DNA of 64,000 nt from NCBI RefSeq assembly GCF_000764305.2, contig NW_025932655.1, positions 41,600-105,599 on the forward strand. The letters run 5' to 3'. Every line of letters starts with the position of its first letter. Positions within the stretch are counted from its first letter, which is position 1. The notes beneath the pieces are model-generated. The model was not told the origin of the DNA, ran no database searches, and saw nothing but the letters and a program-made list of their open reading frames with translations. Both the position numbers and the translations under genes were made by a program. This DNA comes from Hyalella azteca (lineage: Eukaryota > Arthropoda > Malacostraca > Amphipoda > Hyalellidae). Of the stretch, positions 43,916 to 56,792 are shown piece by piece.

Positions 43916-44865
43916 ACGCTATCCTGAACTCCGTGAATTAATCGAGGCTGTGTCCAGTAGTTAATGATAGCTGAACTAAGCGTAGCTGTGATTGTTATTA
44001 AAATCTTAGTCAGATATGGAGTGCTTTGACTTCAGATCACACATTGTAAAATTTTTTCCTCAGTAAAAAAAATTATTTATTCTTCGATTCCCGAGATTGC
44101 TGACAATACATTTTATTTTTTTCCTTTAATTTACAAATCAGGTTCTACTCATAGCATTAATGCCTCTGATAATTTGCTTCTATGCATAGAATTCTTCTAG
44201 CAGTTTGATTTTCGTCGTGTTATCGAAGTTATTTAGGATATTTATCAGACAACTAATTCACTTGTAGCGCTGTGCCATTAGATCGATTTTTCAGGTATAA
44301 ATCGTTCAATGTCTGAATTAATCCTGTATTTAACTACGCTGCTGATCGTGTTCATCGGCTCGCGTCGTTCTTAGTATTCACTTCGTCGCACTTTAAAAAC
44401 TTTCTTAGCTTCTAATTAAAGACATTTTTGGTCAGCGTGCTTGGACTTAATCATGTTGGGAGTTGGCTATAGCCATTGTCTTGACTTGTTTAAATTAGTC
44501 ACGGCCATTCCAATTTTCTACCGTGGCCATTCCAATTAACCTTGTGTTGAAGACATTGAAAGTTTGACAATAAGTATCGGAGTATCAATATCAAGTAAGG
44601 TTGTCCTCAAGTTTAACTGATATGTACGTTTGGGGATCAAGCTACTGTGTATGTTATCGATATATACCTTATTACATACCTTTGAATGAAGCTCGGGATA
44701 AAATTGCAGGAATTTTCGATCCCGGCCAACGCGGGGCTAATCTGGCCCGCGTTATATTGAAAATTATAAGATTTCCCTTCTTTGTGATGGGAATACACAA
44801 CATCACGTAGCAGCCTATTGAATCCTAATTTCATCGCTGAAAACTGAATAATTATCTACTAGGCC

Positions 44866-46998
44866 TTATGGAATAAGCTAAATTCTATCTAAGTAGGCAT
44901 TTAAAATAAATTGTCGGATGGTTTTATATATATCTGGAAGATGATAACTTTGTTTGAAATTACAGACATTGGAAATTGTGTGCGTTAAGCCAGGTCGTAA
45001 AACGAATATAAGTTTGAATTTCAATTCAATATTCGTTCGAGTGTCCATGGCCTTTATTCTCAATGCCCTGAACTATCCTTTGGTTTCAGAGGCCCCAATC
45101 AGCCAGGAGCTAAAAGATTCATTGCATTGAAGAAGTTTCGTTATGGTCGCCCAGTGCCCGGCTGGAGTCAGACTCGAATCATCCAGGGGAGGTTGAAAGT
45201 TAGTTGATTACTGTTGATTTAAAACGAATCTTCTTCTGGCTATATATGCGCAGGGACCTTTGAATTGGGATCTGAAATTATCAAGTTGATTTTCTTTATA
45301 CTTAGCGTTTCTTCTATAAAAAATTTGATGTATAGCTATATTTGAACAAGATCCTAATGACGAAGCATGCAAGGAATGCGTTTGAAAAAAATTATCAGGG
45401 GATTATGGATTGATCTCAAGGCGAAAGTCTCCCTTGGAAAAACTGTGCGGTATTGTGATAATAAAATTCATGATAATTGATAAGTATGTTGATTCACCTT
45501 ACTGCTTAAAATCCAGTAACACTCGCTGAATGGACTCGACGCTTGCGTGCTTATTTAACTAATAATTGAATACAATGACTGGGATCTGAATTTATACGCT
45601 GGAAAAATACAGCGTTTAACTATGATACAAATCTTAATTCTTTTCGGCGTGTGCGTGTTAAAGTCAGTGTGAGAAAAGATGTCTACAGCAGCATGTCAAT
45701 AAGAGGTTCACTGTAGTCTGGCAACGGGCATTGTGTTCACTACCAATGTCGTCGTTATTTTTTATCGAACAGGAATTTGCAACCAATCAGAACAAGAGCA
45801 GATCTTCTTCGGTAAAGCCGCAGTTGCTCGCAATATTTTATGTTAGGAAAATTTCGACTTCAATACCTCAATGATATTTGTGTTGTGGATTTTCATTTGG
45901 TGATTTTAGCTTAAATTTACGTTTCATCAGGTTACTTGTTGTGCAGTTGAGGGGCATCAATGCTAAAGCATGGTTTTAACATAATTTACGTACACTATGT
46001 TTTATAGACCTCGACCTTTGACTTCCTCAGAAGAGCACAACTGTTGTGCTCTGCAGTACGCACTTGCCTAGCACTCGTAAGCGTTGTTCATTAATTTGTT
46101 ATGTTCTATTGGCCTTGAATAGTAAGTTAAATCTGCCGTAAACATTTCAAAATTCCACTGGGATTTAGCCTGGTCGGATTTATCCCAAATTTGATTACCG
46201 AAAATATTTAATTAATAAAGTGTCTGATACGGGGACAGCAAACAGTAAATCAGAATTCCAATTATTGCACATTGAATAAATGAAATTTTAGTTTTAAGAA
46301 AATCAAACAAAAACCATTAAATAAATGATTAATATTATTATGGAAATACTTTCTACGAATTTAAAATTTTATATGAGAATTGGAAGTACATTATTATGAG
46401 AAGTACATGTATTATATAGGTACTTTCCAATGCCTTATAGATTTCCGATGTTATTGACAAATTTAAAATCAAAACCAATTAATTGCCTTGCAATTTGCTG
46501 CTTACATTGTCATGCGAGCAACGATTTGTCACGATTTCCATAATGAACAATAAAAAACTTAATAAATTCGCTCTACTTTTCATCGAAGCAGCGGGAAAAG
46601 GCTGTATAGTTCATTCAAATTTTACGGTATGGAAATTTTTCAGCTAGGAATATTTAATCTTCAATTACTAACGTTAAAAACCACCTGAGAAAAAGTCGTG
46701 ATTGTCTCGTGCATCAATTTTTTCGATAAAAGTTATAATTTGTTATGAAAATAAAGCCATCAATTCCTACGGCGCTTCTCGGTACAATGCAAGCGGTCAT
46801 GTGGGTCCGAGTTGCCCAGAGCTCGTCCTGCACCAGCAAGTGTACCCCGAGCTGCGGCTGTAACATCCCCGTACCTCTGCCTAGCCTCGCATGTGCGCTG
46901 TGTTCTGTGTGAAGAACGGCTGCGACCGCCTCAACTTTTACTGTAACATCACCGTACCTCTGCCTAGCCTCGCATGTGCGCTATGTTCTGTGTGAAGA
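44866..46998. repeat. Tail of D1, nearly identical to the tail of D3
   Basis: It matches 56793-58935 with only about a dozen differences over 2.1 kb, including a 10-bp duplication of GATTTGTCAC in the other copy. Identity rises sharply at the left edge and ends at an adapter sequence in the other copy. No gene is recognised inside. Confidence 0.9.
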
Positions 46999-47024
46999 AC
47001 GGCCGCGACCGCCTCAACTTTTAG
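46859..47024. repeat. 83-bp tandem repeat, two copies
   Basis: Two units begin with TGTAACATC and contain CCTAGCCTCGCATGTGCGCT and GTGTGAAGAACGGC. The second unit of the equivalent pair at 58796-58935 is cut by the adapter. Confidence 0.85.
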
Positions 47025-47029
47025 AATGG

Positions 47030-47390
47030 TCAGTTGGTCAGTTAAGATTGGAGAAATAAAAACAAATTTCGATAATTTCAATATAAATACATATAATGAC
47101 CAAATTATAAAAAAACATACATTTCAAATTCGAAATCGTAGAAAATTACTAGGTTGAGCAGTAAAATCAATATATCAGTTAGACCTAGTTGATGGAAGGG
47201 GCTGATGAAATTAGTTAATTTCCTTCTATAATATGTACCGAGACCAGTTAAAATATTTTAACCCGGTTTTATCCTTCACTTTATTAGCCTGCTTCACCGA
47301 CTCACCGACATCACGATGTCATTTAATAAAATTTGCTTATTTCGATATTGAGTTAGCTTGACAGTTACATTATAAAAATAAAATATAAGA
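47030..47390. other. Spacer between D1 tail and D2, nothing recognised
   Basis: AT-rich sequence with no open frame of note, no repeat match elsewhere in the window and no RNA-gene boxes seen. Confidence 0.4.
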
Positions 47391-50240
47391 GAAAAGATAG
47401 GGTCACAAATATGTCTAATTAATGCAGCCAATGGTAATAAGATGCCCATATAGTGTAACTGTCACGATAGAACATGTAAAATGCAATCCGATTACACATC
47501 AACATGATGGGACATGTTCAGAGAGCCTTGTAGGAATTTCAACGTATATTTAATTTTGTGCATCAATCAATGCCATGCATATTTTTCTGAGTTGTTACGT
47601 CATAATATTACTATAGGGTTCCTTTAAAGCTTTGGCTATATCATGCATATACTGTACATAGTTTCACTTTTATTGTTGTAAACTTCAAGTTGAAGATAAA
47701 AAAATATCTAATACTCAACATTTTAGAATTTCATGTCTTACACGAATTATTTAACTAGCATTACATTTGTGACATCATGTGTCTGTCTGTGGAAGAAGTT
47801 CTTAAGATGTTTTCCAGTAAAATAATTTATTAAAAGCTGCCTTATTATCCGTCGTCAGGGCCGTGAGGCTCCCTCATAGAAGCGCTCATATTTACGCGCT
47901 TATAGGACCGGGATAGACACTTTGTTGCGTCGTTGGCACGCGGTGATATGTTTGAGTGTTGAAGCGAATTTTGTCGGAACTTTAAGAAATGGTATAAAAT
48001 ATTAAACTTGAAATTTAAGCTTGAAATATGCCGTGAATCATGGCATTGATGAAATAATATCTCCTGAATGGCTTGAGGACCTATAGGGGATTGGCAAAAT
48101 TAAGAGCTAATGCATGGTTAGTTATGCGTTTTCTGAAAATTACTTCATCATTACAAACTGTAATTATTATCATTGTGCAATTAATTGCCGTCATCGCAAA
48201 GCAATAACAATATTATTGTTGTTATATTTTTAATTGTCAACACCTTAATTCTTTAGAATGTTAACACCGTCAATTTATTTCAAAGTCATGAACTGAATCC
48301 ATCAATGGGCTAAAAAAATGTGCAGAAGCAAATCTTCATGCGTGTTTGCGATAATCTTGGATTATAGCCAAACCTCAAAAAATCTAATATTTATTTCAAC
48401 AAATTATGTAATGTCAAACTCTGAAATTATAATCAGTGATTTTTTACACAGAAAATTTTTAAGGGCACTTAGTATAAAAGGAAAGTTGCTAATTCCTGCA
48501 CTCAATTCCTGCAACACTCAAAATCAATTTAATCTTTTTAATCAAAATCATTCCTGTTTTTAGAAAGAATGACAAGAAATATCATTAAGCATTTCATATC
48601 TCAAATTCCTTCCTGTAAATTCTTTGAATGCCTTACCTGTTCACTATCATTCAAAATGAAGCCAAACGAGAAAATAACACTAAATTTATCTTCTCCGGCT
48701 GAAAAAAATATCGGTCTTTACGGAGGCACTATGGAGCTTCCAATCCGAAACCCGGCCGGCGACAGACTGCCCTGCCTCAGAGCAGATTGATATATTTAAC
48801 AACACACGTAGAATTTTATCAACCAATCAGCAGGCGAGCTTCAACTTCCGTATATGACGTCGTCGCGGTAACGCGTAAACAAATACCGCGTCGCTGTCCT
48901 TGGCAAGGGAAGGCGCTTCTAGCAAACATACCTCAACCTATTAGTTAATTTTTTGTCTGTAAGTTCTTGACAACTAAATTTTAAGTGCGATTTCGAAGCA
49001 AAATTGTATATACCATCAAATTTGAGTGAACCAAGGATCTGGTCGTGAAAATAAAATAAAAATAAATCCCTGTCTGTAACTGCTATCGACCTTGTCTTCG
49101 GTGTGTGCGTGGGGTGTTGTGTATGAAGGCCTGACATCGTGACCCTCAAGCTGAGCATTGGAGATTGGCTGCATGAAAATGAAAAAGAAAACTTATGAAC
49201 ACAAAGCCTTACAAAATTGTAAGTTTCTCCCACAACAATTTTTTTTCAGATGAAATGAGTGTGCCTTTTCCTAACTCTCTCTTCCAATTCAGAAGAGGCT
49301 TTGATAATTTGTGAAAACTGAATCTTATCTTTCTATCGAGAACTGTTCAACTATATGTAAACCATAGTGGAGACAAGAAATATGCCGCTCAAATTAAACA
49401 CTCAAACACTCTAAAACACTCAAATTAAACATTAAACAGTCTACACTCAAATTAAAGATATTTCATACAAATTAAAAAAAAAAGATTTGATCGTTTGGGC
49501 GCTCATCAAAATGTTCGACAGTGTATTCAGAAGATTACTCACAAAAATTTTGAGCAATCTCAACATGTCTAGGAACAATTAGTAATTTTTTTGAAGTTTA
49601 TTATGAAATAAACAAAATCAATGAACCAAAATTTTATTTATAAAAACATTTCACCTTGAACGAACTATAAGAAACTGCAATAATTCTAACTGAAACTGAA
49701 AGCCTTCCGCAATAAGGGGAATAGCAGCGTAATTCGCAAATGCGGGGAAAGTGTTATATTAAAATAATGACCTCCAAGACGCCGAAATGGAGGCAGATGA
49801 AACCCGTGTGTTTTGTTTGCGTGTGTACAACATTTCTGGTCGCGTATGGCCGGTCGAGATTCGATGGTGGGGGAGCAATTAATTTCTAAATACACTTCAA
49901 CACGCTATCCTGAACTCCGAGAATTAATCGAGGCTGTGTCCAGTAGTTAATGATAGCTGAACTAAGCGTACGTAGTTGTGATTGGAATTAAAACCTTAGT
50001 CAGGTATAGAGTTCTTTGATTTTAGAATAAATATTCCAAATACCATATTTATTCTTCCGTAAAGAAAAATTATTTATTCTCGGTTTTCCCTACATTGCTG
50101 ACAATACATTTTATTTTTTCCTTTAATTTACAAAACATATTTGACTTAACAACATTAATACCTCTGATAATTATAATTTGCTTCTATACATAGAATCCAT
50201 CTCGCAGTTTAATTTTCATCATGTTATCGAAGTTATTTAG
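47390..50240. repeat. Repeat unit D2
   Basis: It is colinear with D1 and D3, with small deletions. It holds the promoter-like block at 48677-48905. The plus-strand frame 48569-48790 and minus frame 48919-49233 are not reliably conserved as whole frames in the other units. Confidence 0.75.
48677..48905 (-). promoter_or_regulatory. Promoter-like conserved block, D2
   Basis: Same order as in D1: TGACGTC at 48855-48861, CCAAT at 48823-48827, an AT-rich TTAAATATATC in place of TATATATATC, and CAGT about 30 bp further on. Confidence 0.35.
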
Positions 50241-51095
50241 TTCATGTTCAGAGAATTGTGTAGTAACAGCCTTGAAAGAATTTCCACTAATATTTAATTT
50301 TAGACATCAATCAATGCCATTCATTTTCTACTGAGTTGTTACCTATAATATCAATAAGGTAAGTGTGCTTTTAAAGCTTGGCTATGTCTTGCATATAAAT
50401 TGTTTCACCTGTATTATTGGAACTTCAAGTTGAATAGAAAGAAATATCATGTACTTGAAATCTTAGCATTTTATACACGAATTATTCAGCTAGCATTCCA
50501 TTTGTGACAGCTTTCGTCCGTCTATGGAAAAAGTTCATATGATGTTTTGCAATAAAATTATTTATTGACAATAGATAACTAATTTTTTAACATAATAAAA
50601 TTATTTTGAAATACAATTCTATTATATTATCCGTCGTCAGGGCCGTGAGGTTCCATCAACACAAAGCCTTACAAAATTGAAAGTTTCTCCTACAACAATT
50701 TTTTCAGATGAAATGAGCTTGCTTATAACTAACTATCTTTTCAAATTCGAAAAGGGATATGCGATACTCGAAAAAGCATCGATATTCTGGGAATACTAAA
50801 TCTAACTTTCTATCGAGAACCGTTCAACAATGTGCAAAACATAGGACAAACAAGAAATATGCCGTTCAAATTAAAATAATTTCATTCTAATTTTACAAAA
50901 GGAAAGCAGATTTGATCGTTTGGGCGCTCATCAAAATGCTCGGCAGTAATTGTTCCTGAAGATTACTCACAAATTTTTGATAAAACTAAACATGTATAGG
51001 AAAAATTATTAAAGTTTGCTTTGGTTATCGTATTGCACAAAACCTTTAAGTCTTAATTGAGTCTCTCAGAAATGAGTTAAGGAGGAAAGAAATCA
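50235..51095. repeat. Internally deleted repeat unit D2b
   Basis: The unit starts with the TTCATGTTCAGAGA part of the D family. It then jumps, at GTCGTCAGGGCCGTGAGG near 50635, to the part around AAAGCCTTACAAAATTG and GATCGTTTGGGCGCTCA. The promoter-like block between them is missing. Confidence 0.6.
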
Positions 51096-52500
51096 CGAAT
51101 AAAATCCATTAAATAAAATTAGGCGATTTTCCATTATTAAATACCTAATTGAAGGTAGACGAGGAATTTAGAAGGACACTATTTAATAGGATACATTTTA
51201 TGTATGATAAGAAACTATTTCCGACCCTAATATTACTGTTTTATCGCAATCTTACAAATTATATTTTTAGCGCATTCATTGTACTCGTTGCACAATTCAG
51301 GTTGAAAAGATAAGGTTCGACAATAATTTAACATTTACGATGCCAATGAGAACGACGAAGCGAGCCAAACCAGACTCGACATAAATTACGGTTACACTGT
51401 GGCATCATGTTAGTCAGAGACATGCTGAATTACTTTCTCTTCGGTCGAACAGACTTTAATACAAACTTTTGCAGCCACTTCGCCGAACTCAGCTGCAGCC
51501 AACCCAACTTTTCCGAGCCGTGATAAAGTTGGGTCGTACTAAGCTGCTAGCTGAGTGCATGGATAGCCTGTCATGGGTCATGGTCCATTCCTGAAGTCTC
51601 CGGTTTCAACCCCACCCTGTACCACCCTCAGCACCACCCTCGTATCTTCTTCTCCTAACGAGCTTAGAAATTAGATACATCGTTAAAAAGGCAGGCTTGC
51701 GCTAAATTGTTGGAGATGATCGTTTGAAAAGGTGTTGAATGGCGTCATCTGCGAAAAAAGGCAAGAAAAGCATATAAGCCAATGTATTTACTAATTAATT
51801 TGCAGGTTTCAGGTCAAAATTTGATTTTTTCGTATTTTTTTAAATATCACTAAGGAAGTACTGCCATCACAAATATTTCAGACCAACACAATTGAAAAAA
51901 ATTAAATCTCGGAATTTTTCCGAAAAAATACCATCCGGCAACACTGCTCATTACGCTCGACACGAGGCAATCTTCGGCCGGTCTAAATATATCGCCAGGG
52001 CTGCATTTGTAAGGCGACGATATTCTGTCTGGAGAAAAAAAATATCGAACATCAATAGCTGCGGGTTTTGTAATTACAAATGACCCATGATATGAGTAAA
52101 CGCCGCTCTTGAAACAACGAATGCCACCCAGTTGTTCTCCTTGTAAACATTGGCCACCCAGTTAACTTCGGTAGACATCTTTGTATTATCTTAATTATTA
52201 TGTTATCTTATGTAAGTCGTATGTGACCAGATGAGAATCTTATGCTAGGCGTGGGTTAAATTTTATCTAGCCATGTACGTGAATGTGAAGAAAGTTAAAC
52301 ATTGAACATTGAAAATAATGAAAACACATTGCGAACAAATAATGGAACACTACACATTGAAAATAATGGTGCGTTGAATAGTTCATAATGGGGCCAAAAA
52401 TTGTTCCATGTCGAAAAGTTAATAACGGGCCTCCACGTACAGCAGTTATCTCTGATTTTGAGCTTGCCTCTGCCACCTTGTTTCACGACGAAAATTGGTA
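51096..52500. other. Intergenic, no gene recognised
   Basis: Only short open frames are present. Small simple motifs such as CACCCTGTACCACCCTCAGC occur near 51610. No confident feature was found. Confidence 0.4.
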
Positions 52501-52507
52501 ATCACAT

Positions 52508-52853
52508 CGGAAAATTTATAATTTTAGTTGAACTGCCATACAGATTTATGCATATAGAGCCGATCTTTATTGTTAGTCTGTAGTTTGCCACAATTTACTG
52601 ACCACGACGTCCCATGGATTGATGCGGCGTAAAAAAACTTGTGCATCACATTTCGTTCTGTTTATAAGCGAGGCTCCCACCGGAAAATTTATAATTTTAG
52701 TTGAACTGCCATACAGATTTATGCATATAGAGCCAATCTTTATGTTTCGTCTGTAGTTTGCCTCAATTTACTGACCACGACGTTCCATGGATTGATGCGG
52801 CGTAAAAAAACTTGTTCATCACATTTCGTTCTGTTTATAAGCGAGGCTTCCAG
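52508..52853. repeat. 173-bp tandem duplication
   Basis: Two nearly identical units start with CGGAAAATTTATAATTTTAG and end around TTATAAGCGAGGCTYCCA, with a handful of substitutions between them. Confidence 0.85.
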
Positions 52854-53603
52854 ACAGTTCTTGTGTGAACATTCGAAAGCTGTTGTGTTGAAAGTTCTTA
52901 ACTAATAACCCACTGTAGTCAGAAATGATGAAAGAGTTTTCTAATCATTGGTATTACCGTATGAAACGCATCCAAAAAGTTCCTAGGGCTTCGTGGCGGG
53001 CTGCGGTTCCAAATGTTTCGAATCCAGAAAGAACAGGATAGCCAAATCTTTTCACTGGATAAATTTACAAGCAATATTCCAAATTAATTCTCATTTAATT
53101 AAGTAGCATTGAAATCATTGGTTGAAATTGCTTAGCCAAAGTTTTGCCCTTGATTTGTTTAAATTAATTGCCCACGAAAGAAGACGATATGCTTTTCTCG
53201 TCCGATCGACATCAATTTATCTGGGGACTTTTAAAATGAATTTGGGAGACTATTTTTTGATTTTATTATTGGGAGCTGAATTTGGCAAATTATTCAAACT
53301 GAGTTGACAAATAATTTGATGTAATACGGATTAAATAACATTCAATTTAAATAATTGGCATAATGTAGATCAGTCGAATCAAACATATACAAAGATATAT
53401 AAATTAATTCGCATATAAAATATTCAAATTAACCTCGATGAAAGGTGTAATTTTCAACTCGGGTTGTTTTCAAAACGCTCGCTAGCTCTTAGTATTATTT
53501 AAAACAGGAATGCATTTAAAGAGTGTATAGAGCACAACTCTCGACACCAACACATTTCCTACAAGTCAGCGATAATGAATGCCTTCCAGCGATGTTCACG
53601 TAG

Positions 53604-53727
53604 CCGACAGCGCCTACTAGTTGGAGCTAGCAGCACCGTGTACCGTGTACACGATCGCTCACTGTGTGCACACGTTTGTACCTGACCGACAGCGCCTACT
53701 AGCTGGAGCTAGCAGCACCGTGTACTT
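53604..53727. repeat. 82-bp minisatellite (about 1.5 copies)
   Basis: CCGACAGCGCCTACTAG followed by TGGAGCTAGCAGCACCGTGTA repeats with an 82-bp period. Relatives occur at 58974-59070 directly after the adapter. It sits just upstream of a PLE-like open fragment and may be a PLE leader repeat. Confidence 0.7.
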
Positions 53728-53736
53728 TTCGAAACG

Positions 53737-53919
53737 TTGCAAACTATTAAAATGTCATTCGGAAACCTGCTTTTCGATCTCCCGACGCCAGCAAGAAATT
53801 TAGTTCGACTCATTGAAAAAACGAACAAGAAGATTGTTAATAAAAAGCATGCTCTGGTCTTCAATCAAACTTGCATAAGAGAAAATCTTCTGCCTAACTA
53901 CACCAATATTAAGAGATAA
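53737..53919 (+). pseudogene. Possible PLE N-terminal fragment
   Basis: A 60-codon frame contains LVRLIEKTNKKIVNKKHA and RENLLPNYTNI. These resemble the helical N-terminal region of PLE proteins (recalled resemblance, not searched). RT motifs do not follow, so at best this is a truncated insertion. Confidence 0.35.
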
Positions 53920-53929
53920 ATACATGAAT

Positions 53930-56760
53930 ATTATTGGTTATTCTGTTCTGAAAATTACTGTTTAGTTACAAACCGTAATTATTATCATTATGCAATCAAT
54001 TGCATTCAGCGCTAAGCAATAATGTTATTATTGTTGTTATATTTTAGATTAGCAGCTTGTTGATATTTTGATTCTTTGGAATTATAACACCGTCAATTTA
54101 ATTTGAAAATTCTAATAAAAAATGTGCTATTCAGTTCGACAAATTATGTCCCATCAAACTCTGTAATAAAATTCAGTAATATTTTACACAGAAAATTTGT
54201 ACGGGCACTTGGTATAAAAGAAGAGTCGCTTCTTCTACGCCCGAATCACTCCAAATCCGTTTAATATCTCTTGATCATTCCTGTTTTAAGAAACAACGAC
54301 AAGAAATATCCATAAGCATTTCATACCGTAAATTTCTTCCTGGATATTATTCGAATGCCTCACTTGTTCACTAACATTTAAAATAAAGCAAAACGAGAAA
54401 ATAACACGAAATTTATCTTCTCCGGCTGAAAAATATCGGTCTTTACTGAGGCACTATGGAGCTTCAATCCGAAACCCGGCCGGCGACAGACTGCCCTGCC
54501 TCAGAGCAGATTGATATATTTAACAACACACGTAGAATTTTATCAACCAATCAGCAGGCGAGCTTCAACTTCCGTATTTGACGTCATCTCGGTAACGCAT
54601 AAACAAACACCGCGTCGCTGTCCTTGGTAACTGGACAAGGGGAGGCATTTCTAGGAAGTACTCCAGATCCGATTACTTAGTTTTTTTTGTTGTCTGTAAT
54701 TTCTTGATAACTAAATTTTAGGTACGATTTCGAAGCAAAATTGTAAATGCTATCAAAATGGAGTATACCAAGGATTTTGTCATGAAAATAAAATAGAATT
54801 AAATCCCTGTCTGTAACTGCTATCGACCTTGTCTTCCGTGTGTGCGTGGGGTGCTGTGTAGTTCTAAAGGTCTGCATTTTCCCAGACAACGTGACCCTCA
54901 AGCTCAGCATTGGAGAATAGCTGCATGGAATACAAAACTTAGGAACACAAAGTCTTACAAAAGTGCAAATTCTTCTATAACAAATTTTTTCAGATGAAAG
55001 TGGTTTGCCTTTATCTAGCTCCCTTTTCTACTTCGAACGAGGCTTCGATATTTTGTGAATACTGAACCCTATCTTTCTATCGAGAACCGTTCAACAGAGT
55101 GTAAAACATATTGTAGACAACAAATATGACGTTCAAATTAAAGAAATTTCGTACTAATTTTACAAAAGAACAACAAATTTGATCGTTTGGGCGCTCACAA
55201 AAATGCTCGACAGTAATTGTTCAGAAGATTACTCACAAAAATTTTGATCAAACTTGACATATCTAGGAAAAATTAGTCAAATTTTCTTTGGTTATCGTTT
55301 TAAACAAAACCTTTGAGTCTTGCTTGAGTCTACAAGAAATGAGAGACTCCAGCATGACCCTAAACGTTCCCCGCGTATAGGGCCATATGTGAACCAACAA
55401 TGATATTCCATCGTTGTGTATTGGGACACCATGCAGTGTACCACACGCAATATTTTACGCAGTTTCGATAAAACACATATAATTAAAATTTCGTTGGTAA
55501 ACTTTCTCTCTTAGAATATTTGTGTTCACACGAAAGGTTGGTTGCAACAAATCAATGAACCAATATCTTATTCATAAAAAAACATATCTCCTTGAACAAA
55601 CTATAAGAAACTGCAATAATTTTAGTTGAAAATGAAAGCCTTCCGCAATGAGGGGAATAGCGGTGAAATCCGGATACACGGGGAACGTGTTTTATTAAAA
55701 TAATGACCTCCGAGACGCAGAAATGGGGGCAGATGGAACCCGTGTGTTTTGTTTGCGTGTGTACAGCATTTCTGGTCGTGTATGGCCTGTTGAGATTCGA
55801 CTGTGTGGTAGCAAATAATTTCTAAATACACTTGAACACGCTCCCTTGAACTCCGAGAATTAATCGAGGCAGTGTCCAATAGTTAATGATAGCTGAAGTG
55901 AGCGTAGTTGTAATTGGAAATGAAACCTTAGTCAGGTATTGAGTGCTTTGATTTTAGATTACACATTGTAAAATATTTTCCCTCCGTGAAAAATTTTATT
56001 TATTCATCGATTCCCTAGATTACTGACAATACATTTTATTTTTTCGTTTAATTTACAAATAAGGTTCTATGTACTTATAGCATTATTGCCTCTGAAAATT
56101 TGCTTCTATGCATAGAATCCTTCTAGCAATTTGATTTTCGTCGTGTTATCGAAGTTATTTAGGATATTTACTAGACAGCTAAACCACTTGTAGCGCTGTG
56201 CCATTAGATTAATTTTTTTAGGTATAAATCGTTCGATGTCTGAATTAATCCTGTATATAACCACGCTGCTGAACGCGTTCATCGGCTCGCGTCGTTCTTA
56301 GTGTTCACTTCGCCTCACTTGAAAAACTTTCATAGCTTTTAATTAATGAAAATTTCGGTCAGCGTGTAGGGCTTAATCATGTTGGGAGTTGGCTATAGCC
56401 ATGGGCTTTACTTGTTTAAATTAGTCGCTGCCATTTCAATTTTCTAGCGCAGCCATTCCAATTAACCTTCTGTTGAAGACGTTGAAAGTTTGACAATAAG
56501 TATCGGAGTATCAATAACAAAGTAAGGTTGTCCTCAATTTTAACTGATATGTACGTTTGGGGATCAAGCTACTGTGTATGATATCGCTATATACCTTAAA
56601 CATTTGAATAAAGCTTGGGTTAAACTTGCAGGAGTTTTCGATCCAGGCCAACGCGGGGCTAATCTGGCCCACGTTATCTTGAAAATCATTATCATTAGAT
56701 TTCCCTTCTTTGTGATGAGAATACACAACATCACGTAGCAGCCTGTTGAATCCTAATTTC
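53930..56760. repeat. Repeat unit D3
   Basis: It is colinear with D1 over its whole length, at lower identity than the tail that follows it. The promoter-like block is at 54408-54640. Confidence 0.75.
54408..54640 (-). promoter_or_regulatory. Promoter-like conserved block, D3
   Basis: This copy has a perfect palindromic CRE TGACGTCA (54579-54586), CCAAT at 54547-54551, an AT-rich TTAAATATATC and a CAGT initiator candidate, in the same order and spacing as D1 and D2. Confidence 0.35.
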
Positions 56761-56792
56761 ATCGCTGAAAACTGAATAGTTATCTACTAGCC

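Larger units (their letters stand above)
41520..44860. repeat. Repeat unit D1
   Basis: The unit aligns with D2 (47390-50240) and D3 (53930-56760). Landmarks are AAAGATAGGGTCAC, GTCGTCAGGGCCGTGAGG, GCCGTGAATCACGGCATTGATG, the promoter-like block, CTATCGAGAACCG, GATCGTTTGGGCGCTCA and AATTAATCGAGGC. Overall divergence is roughly 10-15 percent by eye. No protein family is recognised in any frame. Confidence 0.75.

Noticed and set aside
46790..47010. Short cysteine-rich peptide (CTSKCTPSCGC) as a metallothionein-like gene
   Set aside because: It spans a tandem-repeat boundary, has no start or splice support, and the cysteine pattern covers only about ten residues.
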